Below the pieces are notes generated by a model. The model saw nothing but the letters and a program-made list of their open reading frames with translations, was not told the origin of the DNA and did not search any database. A stretch of DNA of 64,000 nt from Mycobacterium simiae (GTDB lineage Bacteria > Actinomycetota > Actinomycetes > Mycobacteriales > Mycobacteriaceae), in NCBI RefSeq assembly GCF_010727605.1, contig NZ_AP022568.1:2976001-3040000 (forward strand), given 5' to 3'. Position numbers and translations under genes: made by a program. This document shows positions 26,649 to 36,269 of this stretch, one piece after another (position 1 is the stretch's first letter; the number at the start of each line of letters is the position of its first letter).

Positions 26649-27434
26649 GTGAGTGCTGGGGGTGCCGCCCGCGCGCAGGGGACGGTTCCCCTGGTACCCG
26701 ACGCCTGCCCGTCCTGGTTGCGGCCGCTGATGGACAACGTCGATCAGATCCCCGATGCCTACCGGCGCCGGCTGCCGCCGGACGTGCTGGCAATGGTGAC
26801 CGCGGCCAGGGCGGCGGCGTCCGCACAGCGTGACGAGCGCGAGGCCGCGGTATTGGTGCTGTTCTCGGGCCCCGAGTCCGGACCGGCCGACGGGGGTGTG
26901 CCCGACGACGCCGACTTGCTGCTCACCGTGCGCGCCTCGTCGTTACGGCATCACGCGGGCCAGGCGGCATTTCCGGGCGGCGCCTCCGACCCCGACGACA
27001 GCGGACCGGTCGCCACCGCGCTGCGGGAAGCCAACGAGGAGACCGGCATCGACGTCACTCGGTTGCACCCGCTGGCCACACTGGAGAAGACCTTCATCGC
27101 GCCGTCGCAGTTCCACGTCGTTCCGGTGCTGGCCTATTCGCCGGATCCCGGACCGGTCGCCGTGGTCAACGAAGCCGAGACCGCGATCGTGTCGCGGGTT
27201 CCGGTGCGGGCGTTCATCAACCCGCAGAATCGCCTGATGGTGTACCGGGGCGACCTTGGCAACCGCTGGGCAGGGCCGGCGTTCTTGTTGAACCAGATGC
27301 TGGTTTGGGGATTCACTGGCCAGGTGATTTCTGCGGTACTCGACGTCGCGGGCTGGGCGAAGCCTTGGGACAGCAACGACGTCCGCGAACTCGACGACGT
27401 CATGAGGTTGGTCGGCGGGCAGGGCGGCCGATGA
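26649..27434 (+). CDS. NUDIX CoA pyrophosphatase (Rv3672c-like)
   Basis: 261 residues from GTG behind GGAGG. LRHHAGQAAFPGGASDPDDS, then TALREANEETGIDVTRLHP, combines the CoA-pyrophosphatase (UPF0035) motif with the Nudix metal box REANEETG. The enzyme would split CoA into 4'-phosphopantetheine and 3',5'-ADP, trimming the CoA pool. An N-terminal extension of about 60 residues precedes the Nudix fold. Its stop overlaps the marP start (ATGA). Confidence 0.92.
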   Translation: MSAGGAARAQGTVPLVPDACPSWLRPLMDNVDQIPDAYRRRLPPDVLAMVTAARAAASAQRDEREAAVLVLFSGPESGPADGGVPDDADLLLTVRASSLRHHAGQAAFPGGASDPDDSGPVATALREANEETGIDVTRLHPLATLEKTFIAPSQFHVVPVLAYSPDPGPVAVVNEAETAIVSRVPVRAFINPQNRLMVYRGDLGNRWAGPAFLLNQMLVWGFTGQVISAVLDVAGWAKPWDSNDVRELDDVMRLVGGQGGR

Positions 27435-28633
27435 ACTCGATGACCCCGTCGCAGTGGCTGGATGTCGCCGTGTTGGCCGTGGCCTTCATCGCCGCGATCT
27501 CGGGCTGGCGGTCCGGCGCGGTGGGATCGCTGTTCTCCTTCGTCGGCGTGCTGCTGGGCGCGATCGCCGGGGTGCTGCTGGCGCCGCACATCGTCAGCCA
27601 CATCGCCGCGCCGCGCGCCAAGCTATTCGCCGCGCTGTTCCTGATTCTCGCGCTCGTCGTCGTCGGTGAGGTCGCCGGCGTGGTGCTGGGGCGGGCGGTG
27701 CGCGGCGCGATTCACAGCCGCACCATCCGAACGGCCGACTCCGTCATCGGGGTGGGTGTGCAACTCGTCGTGGTGCTCACCGCGGCGTGGCTGCTGGCGA
27801 CGCCGCTGACCCAGTCGAAAGACCAGCCCGAGCTGGCGGCCGCGGTCCGCGGTTCGCGCGTGCTGGCGGAGGTCAACGACATCGCGCCGCCGTGGCTGAA
27901 GACGGTGCCCAAACGCCTTTCGGCGCTGCTGAACACCTCCGGTTTGCCGGCGGTGTTGGAGCCGTTCAGCCGCACCCCGGTGATCCCGGTCGAATCACCG
28001 GATCCCGCGTTGGCCAACAATCCCGTGGTGAAGGCCGCCGCGCCCAGTGTCGTCAAGGTACGCAGCCTGGCGCCGAGTTGTCAGAAAGTGTTGGAGGGCA
28101 GTGGTTTTGTCATCGCTCCCGACCGGGTGATGACCAACGCGCACGTGGTGGCGGGTTCCAGCAGCGTCCAGATCTACGCCAGCGGCAATCCGCTGGACGC
28201 CACCGTGGTGTCCTATGACCCGTCAGTCGACATCGCGATCCTGTCCATCCCGAACCTGCCGCCGCCTCCGCTGGCGTTCAGTGACACCGAGGCGAAAACG
28301 GGCACCAGCGTGGTGGTGCTGGGATATCCCGGCGGCGGCAACTTCACCGCGACCCCGGCCAGGATCCGGGAGGCGATCAAGCTCAGCGGCCCGGACATCT
28401 ATCGGGACCCCGCGCCGGTGACTCGCGACGTCTACACCATCAGAGCCAATGTGGAACAAGGGAATTCGGGCGGACCGTTGATCGACCTCAGCGGCCACGT
28501 GCTGGGTGTGGTGTTCGGCGCCGCCGTCGACGATCCCGACACCGGATTCGTGTTGACGGCCGGTGAGGTCGCCAGCCAGCTGTCGCGCATCGGCGACACG
28601 CAGCAGGTAGGCACCGGCAACTGCGTCAGCTGA
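27431..28633 (+). CDS. marP: Membrane-anchored periplasmic serine protease MarP
   Basis: 400 residues. Four membrane helices (about residues 10-130, CvpA-like) are followed by a chymotrypsin/HtrA-type domain with histidine 238 (MTNAHVVAGSS), aspartate 267 (DPSVDIAILS) and serine 346 (EQGNSGGPLID). These are offset by 3 from the M. tuberculosis triad (H235, D264, S343). MarP protects against acid and cleaves the peptidoglycan hydrolase RipA. The four-base ATGA overlap couples it to the Nudix gene, and its last 8 bases overlap ephE convergently. Confidence 0.96.
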   Translation: MNSMTPSQWLDVAVLAVAFIAAISGWRSGAVGSLFSFVGVLLGAIAGVLLAPHIVSHIAAPRAKLFAALFLILALVVVGEVAGVVLGRAVRGAIHSRTIRTADSVIGVGVQLVVVLTAAWLLATPLTQSKDQPELAAAVRGSRVLAEVNDIAPPWLKTVPKRLSALLNTSGLPAVLEPFSRTPVIPVESPDPALANNPVVKAAAPSVVKVRSLAPSCQKVLEGSGFVIAPDRVMTNAHVVAGSSSVQIYASGNPLDATVVSYDPSVDIAILSIPNLPPPPLAFSDTEAKTGTSVVVLGYPGGGNFTATPARIREAIKLSGPDIYRDPAPVTRDVYTIRANVEQGNSGGPLIDLSGHVLGVVFGAAVDDPDTGFVLTAGEVASQLSRIGDTQQVGTGNCVS

Positions 28634-29591
28634 TCGCGGGTCCGTGCACCTGCTCGAAGAACCTCGTCAGATGCTTGTTCACTTCTTCGGGCGCCTCTTC
28701 GTGACTGTAATGTCCGGCGTCGGCGACGGATACGTAGCGGCCCTGCGTCGTGAAGCGTTGGCTGCGGTTGATCGGGTCGGCCAGCACGTAGGGATCGACG
28801 TCGCCGCGCAGGTGTAGCAGGGGCACACCCAGCTGGCGGGACACCGATTTCATGAATCGTCGTCCCTCGCTGCGCAGCTGGCTGCGCACCGCCCAGCGCT
28901 GGTACTCCAGCGCGCAGTGCGCCGCGCCGGGAATTTGAATGGCTGTGCGCAAGTGACCGATGGTCTGTGAAAAGTCCTCGGAGGCAACCCATTTCCCGGA
29001 GCTGCGGCTGCTGACCATTCGCTCGATCTCGGCTCCGTCGTCGCGGGTCAGCAGTCGCTCGGGCCATACGGGCAACTGATAGCGCAACAGCGTCGACAGC
29101 AGTGCGGAACCCTGGTCGCGGCGTGTCAACGCCGAGCGCCGCAACGCGACGGGGTGGGGCGAGCTGATCAGCGCGATGCCGCGCACCAGCCGTGAATGCA
29201 ATAGTGCAGTGGTCCAGCACGCCAGGCCGCCGTCGGCATGCCCGACCAGCGTCGCCGACGAATGCCCAAGCGCGCGAACGAGTCCGGCCGTATCACCGGC
29301 CAAGGTCCAGCCGTCGTAACCTCTCGGCGGCTTGTCGCTGCCGCCGTAGCCACGAAGGTCCACCGCGACGACACGCGCACCGGTCAATCCGCGCAGCTGG
29401 TGACGCCAGGACCACCAGAAGGAACCGAAACCATGCAGCAGCATCACCAGCGGCCGCGTCGCCGCTGCGCCGCGCGCCTCGTTGCCGTTCGGGAGCGCTT
29501 CGACGACATGGAAGCGAATGCCGTTGGCGTGCACGTCCAGATGCCGCCACGGGCCGTCGATGCGTACCACCGACGGAGCTGGTGCTGCCAT
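28626..29591 (-). CDS. ephE: Epoxide hydrolase EphE (alpha/beta hydrolase)
   Basis: 321 residues. The oxyanion motif is LLHGFGSFWWSWRHQLRG; the nucleophile is the aspartate in ATLVGHADGGLACW, as expected for epoxide hydrolases; the catalytic histidine lies in DAGHYSHEEAPEEV. The acid residue sits in the YVLADP region. It would open epoxide rings of lipids or xenobiotics. It starts ATG one base after the Rv3669-like stop, so the two are an operon. Confidence 0.9.
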   Translation of the reverse strand: MAAPAPSVVRIDGPWRHLDVHANGIRFHVVEALPNGNEARGAAATRPLVMLLHGFGSFWWSWRHQLRGLTGARVVAVDLRGYGGSDKPPRGYDGWTLAGDTAGLVRALGHSSATLVGHADGGLACWTTALLHSRLVRGIALISSPHPVALRRSALTRRDQGSALLSTLLRYQLPVWPERLLTRDDGAEIERMVSSRSSGKWVASEDFSQTIGHLRTAIQIPGAAHCALEYQRWAVRSQLRSEGRRFMKSVSRQLGVPLLHLRGDVDPYVLADPINRSQRFTTQGRYVSVADAGHYSHEEAPEEVNKHLTRFFEQVHGPAIS

Positions 29592-30134
29592 CTACCAACC
29601 CGACGGATCGGACGGGCTGTCGTTGCCCGGCCTCGCGTGCCGTCCGGTGGCCTCGGTGAGCTCCTTGCTCTCCGAAGCGGCTTTGTCGTGGCCGGGGGCG
29701 AGTGCGGTACGAGTCTCCTTGACCGACTCGATCGTTTCCTGCGGTCCCCGGATCCGGCGCACCTTCAGCCATCCCAGCAGCGCCAGCACGGCACCGGCCA
29801 CCACCATGAGCGCGAACACGATCAGGAACGCCGCCCAGCGCCACAACCAGTTGTCGAGCAGCTCGGCGAGAAAGAAGAAGAAAAAGAAGGTGGAGTAGAA
29901 CAGCACCACCAGGGCGGCGATGAAAAAGACGCTGCCGGTGAGCCCTTTCTTGATGTCACGGGTGATCTCGGCGCGGGCGAGCTCAACCTCGGCGCGTACC
30001 AAGGTGGACGCCTGTGTCGTCGCCTCTTTGATCAGGTCACCGATCGACGGCTCGCCGTTGCGGGCATGCGGATCCGCTAACGGAATCGTGGTCAGGGTGC
30101 TCGGCACACCATTTTTGCGATCGACTTTGCTCAC
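29592..30134 (-). CDS. Phage holin-family (DUF1469) membrane protein (Rv3669-like)
   Basis: 180 residues. A helix with TTQASTLVRAEVELARAEI leads into two membrane helices (VFFIAALVVLFYSTFFFFFF and AAFLIVFALMVVAGAVLALL), the DUF1469 holin-3 pattern, then a charged tail. Actual lysis activity is unlikely; chromosomal members are of unknown function and often envelope-linked. Upstream, 267 bases without a gene separate it from the divergent secreted protease. Confidence 0.85.
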   Translation of the reverse strand: MSKVDRKNGVPSTLTTIPLADPHARNGEPSIGDLIKEATTQASTLVRAEVELARAEITRDIKKGLTGSVFFIAALVVLFYSTFFFFFFLAELLDNWLWRWAAFLIVFALMVVAGAVLALLGWLKVRRIRGPQETIESVKETRTALAPGHDKAASESKELTEATGRHARPGNDSPSDPSGW

Positions 30135-30401
30135 AGACGGTCCTCTCCGCTCAACTGCCCCGGCCGGTCATCGAGCCGTTGCACGGCCCGCATCGTCGCC
30201 GAGCCCGTTCGCTTCGTCGCGGTTTATGTTGCCATGTGCTGCGATGCCAGACGAGGCCAGCCGAGCACGGGCGGCCCGGCGCCACGCGGCTCCGGTCGAC
30301 TCCTCGCCGGCGCGCATTCGTACAGCAAGAGGGCCGCCCGGGTGATCATCTAGACTGGCGCAGCTATTCTCCGACGTCCGGGCACCGATGGGGGTTACGC
30401 A

Positions 30402-31100
30402 TTGCAGAGAGCACATCGGTGCGTGGTGGCGTTGCTGGTGACGGTGCTCGTATCTCAGCCCGGTTTGCCTGCAAACGTCGCGTCCGCTGACGACCGGGTG
30501 CCGATGGGTGGGGGTGCCGGCATCGTCATCAATGGGGACACCATGTGCACCCTGACGACGATCGGCACCGACACCGCGGGCGACCTGATCGGTTTCACCT
30601 CCGCGCACTGCGGTGGCCCGGGCGCGCAGATCGCCGCCGAGGCGGCCGAAGGCCGCGGGGTGCTCGGCAAGATGGTTGCGGGCAACGACGCTCTCGATTA
30701 CGCGGTGATCAAGTTCGATCCGGCCAAGGTGGCGCCGGTGGCCAACTACAACGGCTTCGTGATCAACGGGATCGGTCCGGAACCCGTGTTCGGTCAGGTC
30801 GCCTGCAAGCAGGGCCGAACCACTGGCAACTCGTGCGGTGTGACGTGGGGCCCGGGGCAAGATCCGGGCACCATTGTCATGCAGGTGTGCGGCCGGCCGG
30901 GCGACTCCGGCGGACCGGTGACCGTCGACAGCATGTTGGTTGGGATGATCCACGGCGCGTTCAGCGACAGTCTGCCTACCTGTGTCATCAAGTACATTCC
31001 ACTGCACACCCCGGCCGTGGTGGTCTCGTTCAACGCGGTCCTGGCCGACGTCACCGCCAAGCATCGGCCGGGCGCCGGATTCGTCCCGGTGCCGGCCTGA
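30402..31100 (+). CDS. Secreted chymotrypsin-like serine protease (Rv3668c-like)
   Basis: 232 residues from TTG. A signal peptide (basic QRAHR, hydrophobic VVALLVTVLVSQ, cleavage near ANVASA-DD) precedes a trypsin-like domain: histidine in GFTSAHCGGPGA, aspartate in DALDYAVIKFDP-type segment NDALDYAVIKFD, serine in GRPGDSGGPVTVD. Six cysteines would form disulfides outside the cell. The TTG start is supported by alignment with the M. tuberculosis protein. It faces acs convergently with 9 bases between them. Confidence 0.92.
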   Translation: MQRAHRCVVALLVTVLVSQPGLPANVASADDRVPMGGGAGIVINGDTMCTLTTIGTDTAGDLIGFTSAHCGGPGAQIAAEAAEGRGVLGKMVAGNDALDYAVIKFDPAKVAPVANYNGFVINGIGPEPVFGQVACKQGRTTGNSCGVTWGPGQDPGTIVMQVCGRPGDSGGPVTVDSMLVGMIHGAFSDSLPTCVIKYIPLHTPAVVVSFNAVLADVTAKHRPGAGFVPVPA

Positions 31101-31109
31101 GCGCCGCGG

Positions 31110-33071
31110 TTACTTGGCCGACCTGATCGCGTCGAACACGCCCGGATCGAGCAGCGTCGAGGTGTCGCCGAGGTCGCGATTCTCGGCGATATCGCGCAAC
31201 AGCCGGCGCATGATCTTGCCGCTGCGGGTCTTCGGCAGCTCCGGCACCACGTGAATCTCGCGCGGCTTGGCAATCGGCGAGATTTCCTTGGCCACCTGGG
31301 TGCGTAGCTCGTTGATCGTGTCCTCGTGCGCGTCGTAGCCGGCACACAAGACGACGAACGCGGAGATGGCCTGACCGGTGGTCTCGTCGGTGACGCCGAC
31401 CACCGCGGCCTCGGCCACCCCGGAGTGGCCGACGAGCGCTGACTCCACCTCGGCGGTGGAGATCCGGTGCCCGGACACGTTCATCACGTCGTCGATGCGG
31501 CCCAGCACCCAGATCGCGCCGTCGGGATCGAAACGCGCGCCGTCGCCGGCGAAGTAGTAGCCTTTGTCGGCGAATTTTGACCAGTAGGTGTCCCGGTAGC
31601 GGTCCGGGTCACCCCAAATACCCCGCAGCATCGACGGCCACGGTTGATCGAGGACCAGGTAGCCGGTGACGTTCTTGTCGCTGTCGGGGTCGGGCTGCAG
31701 CGGATCCCCGTGGTCGTCGACGATCTTCGCCGAGATTCCGGGCAGCGGCGCCATCGCCGAACCCGGTTTGGTCACAGCGATCCCCGGCAGCGGCGAGATC
31801 ATCGCCGAACCAGTCTCGGTCTGCCACCAGGTATCCACCACCGGAACGGCGTTGGCGCCGATGACTTCCCGGTACCAGCGCCACGCCTCCGGATTGATCG
31901 GCTCACCGACAGATCCGATCAGTCGCAGGCTGGACAAGTCATGGGCGTCGGGAACCTCGCGTCCCCACTTCATAAACGTCCGAATCATCGTCGGCGCGGT
32001 GTAATAGATTGTCACGCCGTATTTTTCGATGATCTGGAAATGGCGGCTGCGGTCCGGCGTGTCCGGCGTGCCCTCGTAGAGGATCTCGGTGATGCCATTG
32101 GACAGCGGGCCGTAGACGCCGTAGGTGTGCCCGGTGACCCAGCCGATGTCGGCGGTGCACCAAAACACATCGCTTTCCGGCTTGACATCGAAGATGGTGT
32201 GGACTGTGTAGCAGGACTGCGTCAGGTAGCCGCCGCTGGTGTGCACTATCCCCTTGGGCTTGCCGGTGGTTCCCGAGGTGTACAGCAGGAACAGCGGGTG
32301 CTCGGCGTCGAAAGCCTGCGGCGTGTGTTCCGGCGAGGCCGAGCCCACCACGTCGTGCCACCAGACGTCACGGTCGTCATTCCAGGCCACGTCAATTCCG
32401 GTGCGCCGCACCACCAGAACCTTCTCGATGGGGCTTTCGCCGTCCGGCCCGGATGCGACCGCTTCGTCGGCGTTGTCTTTCAGCGGTGCCGGCTTGCCGC
32501 GCCGGAACTGCCCGTCGCTGGTGATCAGCACCTTGGCCTGAGCGTCGGCGATGCGGGCCCGCAGCGCCTTGGCGGTGAAGCCCCCGAACACCACGCTGTG
32601 CATGACGCCCAGCCGCGCGCACGCCAACATCGCGATCACCGCCTCCGGGATCAGCGGCAGATAGATGGCGACTCGGTCACCGGCGAGCAGACCGAGATCG
32701 GTCAACGCGTTGGCGGCTTTGCACACCTCGGCCTGCAGCTCGGCGTAGGTCAGGCTGCGGCTGTCGTCGACCGGCTCGCCCACCCAGTGAATGGCGACCC
32801 GGTCGCCCAGCCCGGCCTCGACGTGCCGGTCCACGCAGTTGTAGGCGACGTTGAGCTTGCCGTCAGCAAACCACTTCGCGAACGGCGGCTCCGACCAGTC
32901 CAACACCTCGGTGAACGGCGTCGCCCACGACAGCCGGTTGGCCTGCTTGGCCCAGAAGGCCAATCTGTCCTGCTCGGCCTCGTGGTAGAGGTCTTCACGG
33001 GCGTTGGCCTGCTCGACGAAGTGCGCCGGGGGCGGGTACGACGACGGCCCATCGATGGGTGTGGCGGTCAC
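31110..33071 (-). CDS. acs: Acetyl-CoA synthetase
   Basis: 653 residues from GTG 33071, with AGGAGT 6 bases upstream; the longer ATG form adds only 11 odd residues. The adenylate-forming motifs are LLYTSGTTGKPKGIVHTSGG, VDTWWQTETGS, YYFAGDGARFDPDG and the C-terminal TRSGKIMRR, whose lysine (about 619) is the catalytic and acetylation-regulated residue (K617 in M. tuberculosis, acetylated by the cAMP-dependent Pat enzyme). It activates acetate to acetyl-CoA. CRP, a cyclase and Acs in one window fit this cAMP-controlled circuit. Confidence 0.97.
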   Translation of the reverse strand: MTATPIDGPSSYPPPAHFVEQANAREDLYHEAEQDRLAFWAKQANRLSWATPFTEVLDWSEPPFAKWFADGKLNVAYNCVDRHVEAGLGDRVAIHWVGEPVDDSRSLTYAELQAEVCKAANALTDLGLLAGDRVAIYLPLIPEAVIAMLACARLGVMHSVVFGGFTAKALRARIADAQAKVLITSDGQFRRGKPAPLKDNADEAVASGPDGESPIEKVLVVRRTGIDVAWNDDRDVWWHDVVGSASPEHTPQAFDAEHPLFLLYTSGTTGKPKGIVHTSGGYLTQSCYTVHTIFDVKPESDVFWCTADIGWVTGHTYGVYGPLSNGITEILYEGTPDTPDRSRHFQIIEKYGVTIYYTAPTMIRTFMKWGREVPDAHDLSSLRLIGSVGEPINPEAWRWYREVIGANAVPVVDTWWQTETGSAMISPLPGIAVTKPGSAMAPLPGISAKIVDDHGDPLQPDPDSDKNVTGYLVLDQPWPSMLRGIWGDPDRYRDTYWSKFADKGYYFAGDGARFDPDGAIWVLGRIDDVMNVSGHRISTAEVESALVGHSGVAEAAVVGVTDETTGQAISAFVVLCAGYDAHEDTINELRTQVAKEISPIAKPREIHVVPELPKTRSGKIMRRLLRDIAENRDLGDTSTLLDPGVFDAIRSAK

Positions 33072-33198
33072 TGCTTTACTCCTAATTCGAAGACCGGGGT
33101 TCAAGCTGGTCAGCCCTCTGCGAGCCTAGTCTTGCCGGTGGAATCCGCGCGCTTCAATTCGATGGCAAAGCCTGTAGTCATAACGGATAATCGCCGAT

Positions 33199-33753
33199 GT
33201 GCGGGAATTGCGTGGGCCGGACGCGCGTCGGCCGAGCGTCCTCTTTGCTGCTGTGGCAACGAGTTACGCGCTGGGCACCGGGATCGGGACGCCGGCTCAC
33301 GCGATGCCGATCGAAAGCGGCGATCAGGCCGAGCCGTGCCGTTCCGAGCAGGTCACCGCGACGGCCTCGCCGACTCAGGGCGCCGTCGGCCACCGTGCGG
33401 TAACCCTGACCTTCAGTCTTGCCGGCGGCGCCGAGCCATGCACCCTGACCGGCTACCCCGCGGTGGAGATGGGCGACCAGTGGCCGGAAGTCCATGCCAC
33501 GCCCACGCCGCGCGGTTATATGGGCGGGCTGCCTCCCGGCGTCGACGGGCCGCCGACGGTGACGTTGTCGCTGGCCGGGCAGGGGCAGGCGATCGTTGAA
33601 GGGATGGCTGTCGACCGCCGCGGCGACCCGTGTCCTACCTACACCGAGCTACAGGTCAACCCGCCGAACACGGTGGTCGTGCTCCCCGTGCCGGTCACCA
33701 TCGACGCCTGCGACGCGCAGGTGCATCCGGTGACCGCCATTCAGGGAGGGTGA
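33199..33753 (+). CDS. Secreted DUF4232 protein
   Basis: 184 residues from GTG. A signal peptide (RRPSVLFAAVATSYALG, ending AHA) precedes a DUF4232 beta-sandwich with four cysteines (EPCRSEQ, EPCTLTGYP, DPCPTYTEL, DACDAQ) likely paired as disulfides. FSLAGGAEPCTLTGYPAVEM is the family core. Function is unknown; relatives are exported antigens or lipoproteins. Converges with the next gene, one base apart. Confidence 0.82.
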   Translation: MRELRGPDARRPSVLFAAVATSYALGTGIGTPAHAMPIESGDQAEPCRSEQVTATASPTQGAVGHRAVTLTFSLAGGAEPCTLTGYPAVEMGDQWPEVHATPTPRGYMGGLPPGVDGPPTVTLSLAGQGQAIVEGMAVDRRGDPCPTYTELQVNPPNTVVVLPVPVTIDACDAQVHPVTAIQGG

Positions 33754-33754
33754 G

Positions 33755-34546
33755 TTAGGGCTCGCGCGCCAGGCAGTAGACGACTGCGGGGCTGGGATAG
33801 CCGACGCCCTTGGCTCCCGCCGGACACCCAGACTCGTCGGTGCTGCCGTCAATGCGCGCGACGACTCGGACTTGCCTGGACGCGGTGGTAGAGCAGTTGC
33901 TCAACGTGATGGTGGGGTGGCTGGTGTCGGAGCCGAACTCATAACACTGACCCTGTTTGAGGTTCAGTGCGAAACACAGGATGGTGGAGCTGTCGGTGTA
34001 GCGGTCGTAGTAAGAGCCCTCGCGCCTTCCGTCGGGGCACGTGGCCGACGATCCGCCTTTGAAGGCGAGCTGGTATGTGTTCATCGGATTGGCGCAGTCG
34101 TTGTTGGTACTCGAACTGAACGACTCTGAGCGATAAGACGTTTGGGTGATGCATTCGCCGACCCGCATCGACGTGCGCTGCTGGTGCCTGGCGAGCCCGG
34201 TCGCGGCGTTGGCGACGTCGCCCAGAATTCCCAAGGTCAGCACGACGCTGCCGATCGTGATCAGGGTGGTGGACGATTTGCTGGCACGGCGCGGCGGCGG
34301 GACGTGCGGGCGCGGCGGCGGGACGTGCGGTGGATAACCCGGATACGCCGGCCCCGGGTACGGGTACGGGTACCCCATCGCCGGCGGGTACGGGTAGCCG
34401 GGACTCGGCTGTCGACGACTCCGTGAGCGCTCCCACAGGCCGATCACCAGAAGGGTCAATCCGACCAGCGGAAGGCCCAGCGCAAACGTCAGGCGGCCCG
34501 CCAACGCGGCGACGGTGTAGTCCGCAGCAACAACAGTGACCCCCAT
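33755..34546 (-). CDS. Mycobacterial membrane protein with Pro/Tyr-rich linker
   Basis: 263 residues: membrane helix at about 12-37, a PYPYPGPAYPGYPPHVPPP-type linker (about 48-88), a second helix (about 92-113), then an extracytoplasmic domain of about 150 residues with eight cysteines (CITQTSY, NDCANP, TCPDGR, LCFALN, CYEFG, NCSTT, GCPAG, YCLA). Such LppU/DUF-type sensors are common in mycobacteria. It has no enzymatic motif. The proline-rich stretch resembles those in mycobacterial kinase and secretion-associated proteins. Confidence 0.75.
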   Translation of the reverse strand: MGVTVVAADYTVAALAGRLTFALGLPLVGLTLLVIGLWERSRSRRQPSPGYPYPPAMGYPYPYPGPAYPGYPPHVPPPRPHVPPPRRASKSSTTLITIGSVVLTLGILGDVANAATGLARHQQRTSMRVGECITQTSYRSESFSSSTNNDCANPMNTYQLAFKGGSSATCPDGRREGSYYDRYTDSSTILCFALNLKQGQCYEFGSDTSHPTITLSNCSTTASRQVRVVARIDGSTDESGCPAGAKGVGYPSPAVVYCLAREP

Positions 34547-34635
34547 GGCGAGATCCTAGGTTGTCGAGATCAGATGACGCACTTCACCAGCGGTCCTGCG
34601 CGGTCGGCGCTGGCGCAGGCCCTAGGGTCACAGTC

Positions 34636-36267
34636 ATGCATGGGATGCGGGGCAGGCCGGCCTGGCCGGCTGCCGCCGCCGTGGTTCTGCTGGTGGCCGG
34701 GTGCTTATCCGGTTGTGGGGGCGGTGCGCTGAGTCCCGAATTGGTGGTGGTCAACGGCGGCGAACCGCCCAACCCGCTGATCCCGACCGGCACCAACGAC
34801 AGCCTCGGTGGGCGGATCCTGGACCGGCTGTTCGCCGGCTTGGTGTCCTACGATGCCGCGGGCAGGCCGGCGCCCGAGGTGGCGCAGTCGATCGAGACCA
34901 CCGACAACATCAACTACCGCATCGTTCTCAAATCGGGCTGGGAATTCACCGATGGCTCACCGGTGACGGCCCATTCCTTCGTCGATGCCTGGAATTACGG
35001 CGCGTTGAGCGCCAATGCCCAACTGCAGCAGGATTTTTTCCGTCCGATCGCCGGATTCGAAGATGTGGCCGGCCCGCCGGGCGACGGCAAACCGACCACG
35101 ATGTCCGGGTTGCATGTCGTCAACGATTCGGAGTTCACGGTGCGGCTCAAGGCGCCGACCGTAGACTTCATGCTTCGGTTGGGGCATAGTGCATTCTATC
35201 CATTGCCGGACAAGGCTTTTCGGGACATGACAGAGTTCGGCCGGCATCCGGTCGGCAACGGCCCGTACCAGTTGGCGGACAGTCCCGATGGGCCAGCCTG
35301 GGAGCACAATGTGAAGATCGACTTGAAACCCAATCCCCGCTATCACGGCAACCGCAAGCCCCACAACAAAGGTTTGCGGTTCGAGTTCTACGGCAACCTC
35401 GACACCGCCTACGCCGACTTGTTGTCCGGCAATCTCGATGTCCTGGATACCATTCCGTCCAGCGCTCTGACGATCTATCGGCGTGACCTGAGTGGCAACT
35501 GGGCCAGTGGACCCGTCGCCGTCAGCCAGTCGCTCGACACGCCATTGCGGTTGCCGCACTTCGGCGGCGAGGAGGGGCGGCTGCGCCGGCTGGCGCTGTC
35601 GGCGGCGATCAACCGGCCGCAGATCTGTCAGCAAATCTTCAACGGCACCCGCAGCCCGGCCCGCGATTTCACCGCCAGCTCCCTGCCGGGATACGACCCG
35701 CATATCCCGGGCAACAACACGTTGGACTTCAACCCCGAACGGGCCCGCCAACTTTGGGCTCAAGCCAACGCGATGTCGCCGTGGAGTGGACGGTACGCCA
35801 TCGCCTACAACGCCGACAGTGGCCATCAGGAATGGGTGGACGCGGTGGCCAACAGCATCAAGAACGTGCTGGGCATCGATGCCGTCGGTGTGCCGCATCC
35901 CACCTTCGCGGGATTTCGTACCGAGATCACCAACCGCACCATCGACACAGCGTTTCGTGCCGGCTGGATCGGCGACTACCCGTCGATGATCGAGTTCCTT
36001 GCCCCGCTGTACGCGACCGGCGCAGGGTCCAACGACGTCGGGTACTCCAACCCGGAATTCGACGCCGCCCTGGCGACAGCCGAGGCCGCGCCCGACCTGC
36101 GTGCAGCCGATGTGTTGGTCAACGTCGCCCAGCGAATCCTGTTGCGCGACATGCCCACCGTGCCGCTGTGGTACTACATTGCGGTGATCGGGTGGTCACC
36201 ACAGGTCAGCGGCGTCACGGTCACCTGGAACGGGCTGCCCGACTACGAGAACGTCGTCAAGGCGTAG
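34636..36267 (+). CDS. dppA: Dipeptide ABC transporter substrate-binding lipoprotein DppA
   Basis: 543 residues from ATG 34636. Lipobox LLVAGCLSGCG near residue 25 marks lipid attachment. The mature protein is an SBP_bac_5 (OppA/DppA) binding domain with INYRIVLKSGWEFTDGSPVT and FGRHPVGNGPYQLADSPDGP. It is the first gene of a four-gene operon for peptide import; in M. tuberculosis the Dpp system also carries tetrapeptides and haem. The next gene begins 2 bases after its stop. Confidence 0.95.
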   Translation: MHGMRGRPAWPAAAAVVLLVAGCLSGCGGGALSPELVVVNGGEPPNPLIPTGTNDSLGGRILDRLFAGLVSYDAAGRPAPEVAQSIETTDNINYRIVLKSGWEFTDGSPVTAHSFVDAWNYGALSANAQLQQDFFRPIAGFEDVAGPPGDGKPTTMSGLHVVNDSEFTVRLKAPTVDFMLRLGHSAFYPLPDKAFRDMTEFGRHPVGNGPYQLADSPDGPAWEHNVKIDLKPNPRYHGNRKPHNKGLRFEFYGNLDTAYADLLSGNLDVLDTIPSSALTIYRRDLSGNWASGPVAVSQSLDTPLRLPHFGGEEGRLRRLALSAAINRPQICQQIFNGTRSPARDFTASSLPGYDPHIPGNNTLDFNPERARQLWAQANAMSPWSGRYAIAYNADSGHQEWVDAVANSIKNVLGIDAVGVPHPTFAGFRTEITNRTIDTAFRAGWIGDYPSMIEFLAPLYATGAGSNDVGYSNPEFDAALATAEAAPDLRAADVLVNVAQRILLRDMPTVPLWYYIAVIGWSPQVSGVTVTWNGLPDYENVVKA

Positions 36268-36269
36268 CC

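Noticed and set aside
31644..33599. 651-codon open frame antisense to acs
   Set aside because: Low-complexity basic translation, no ribosome site, fully explained as a shadow of acs.
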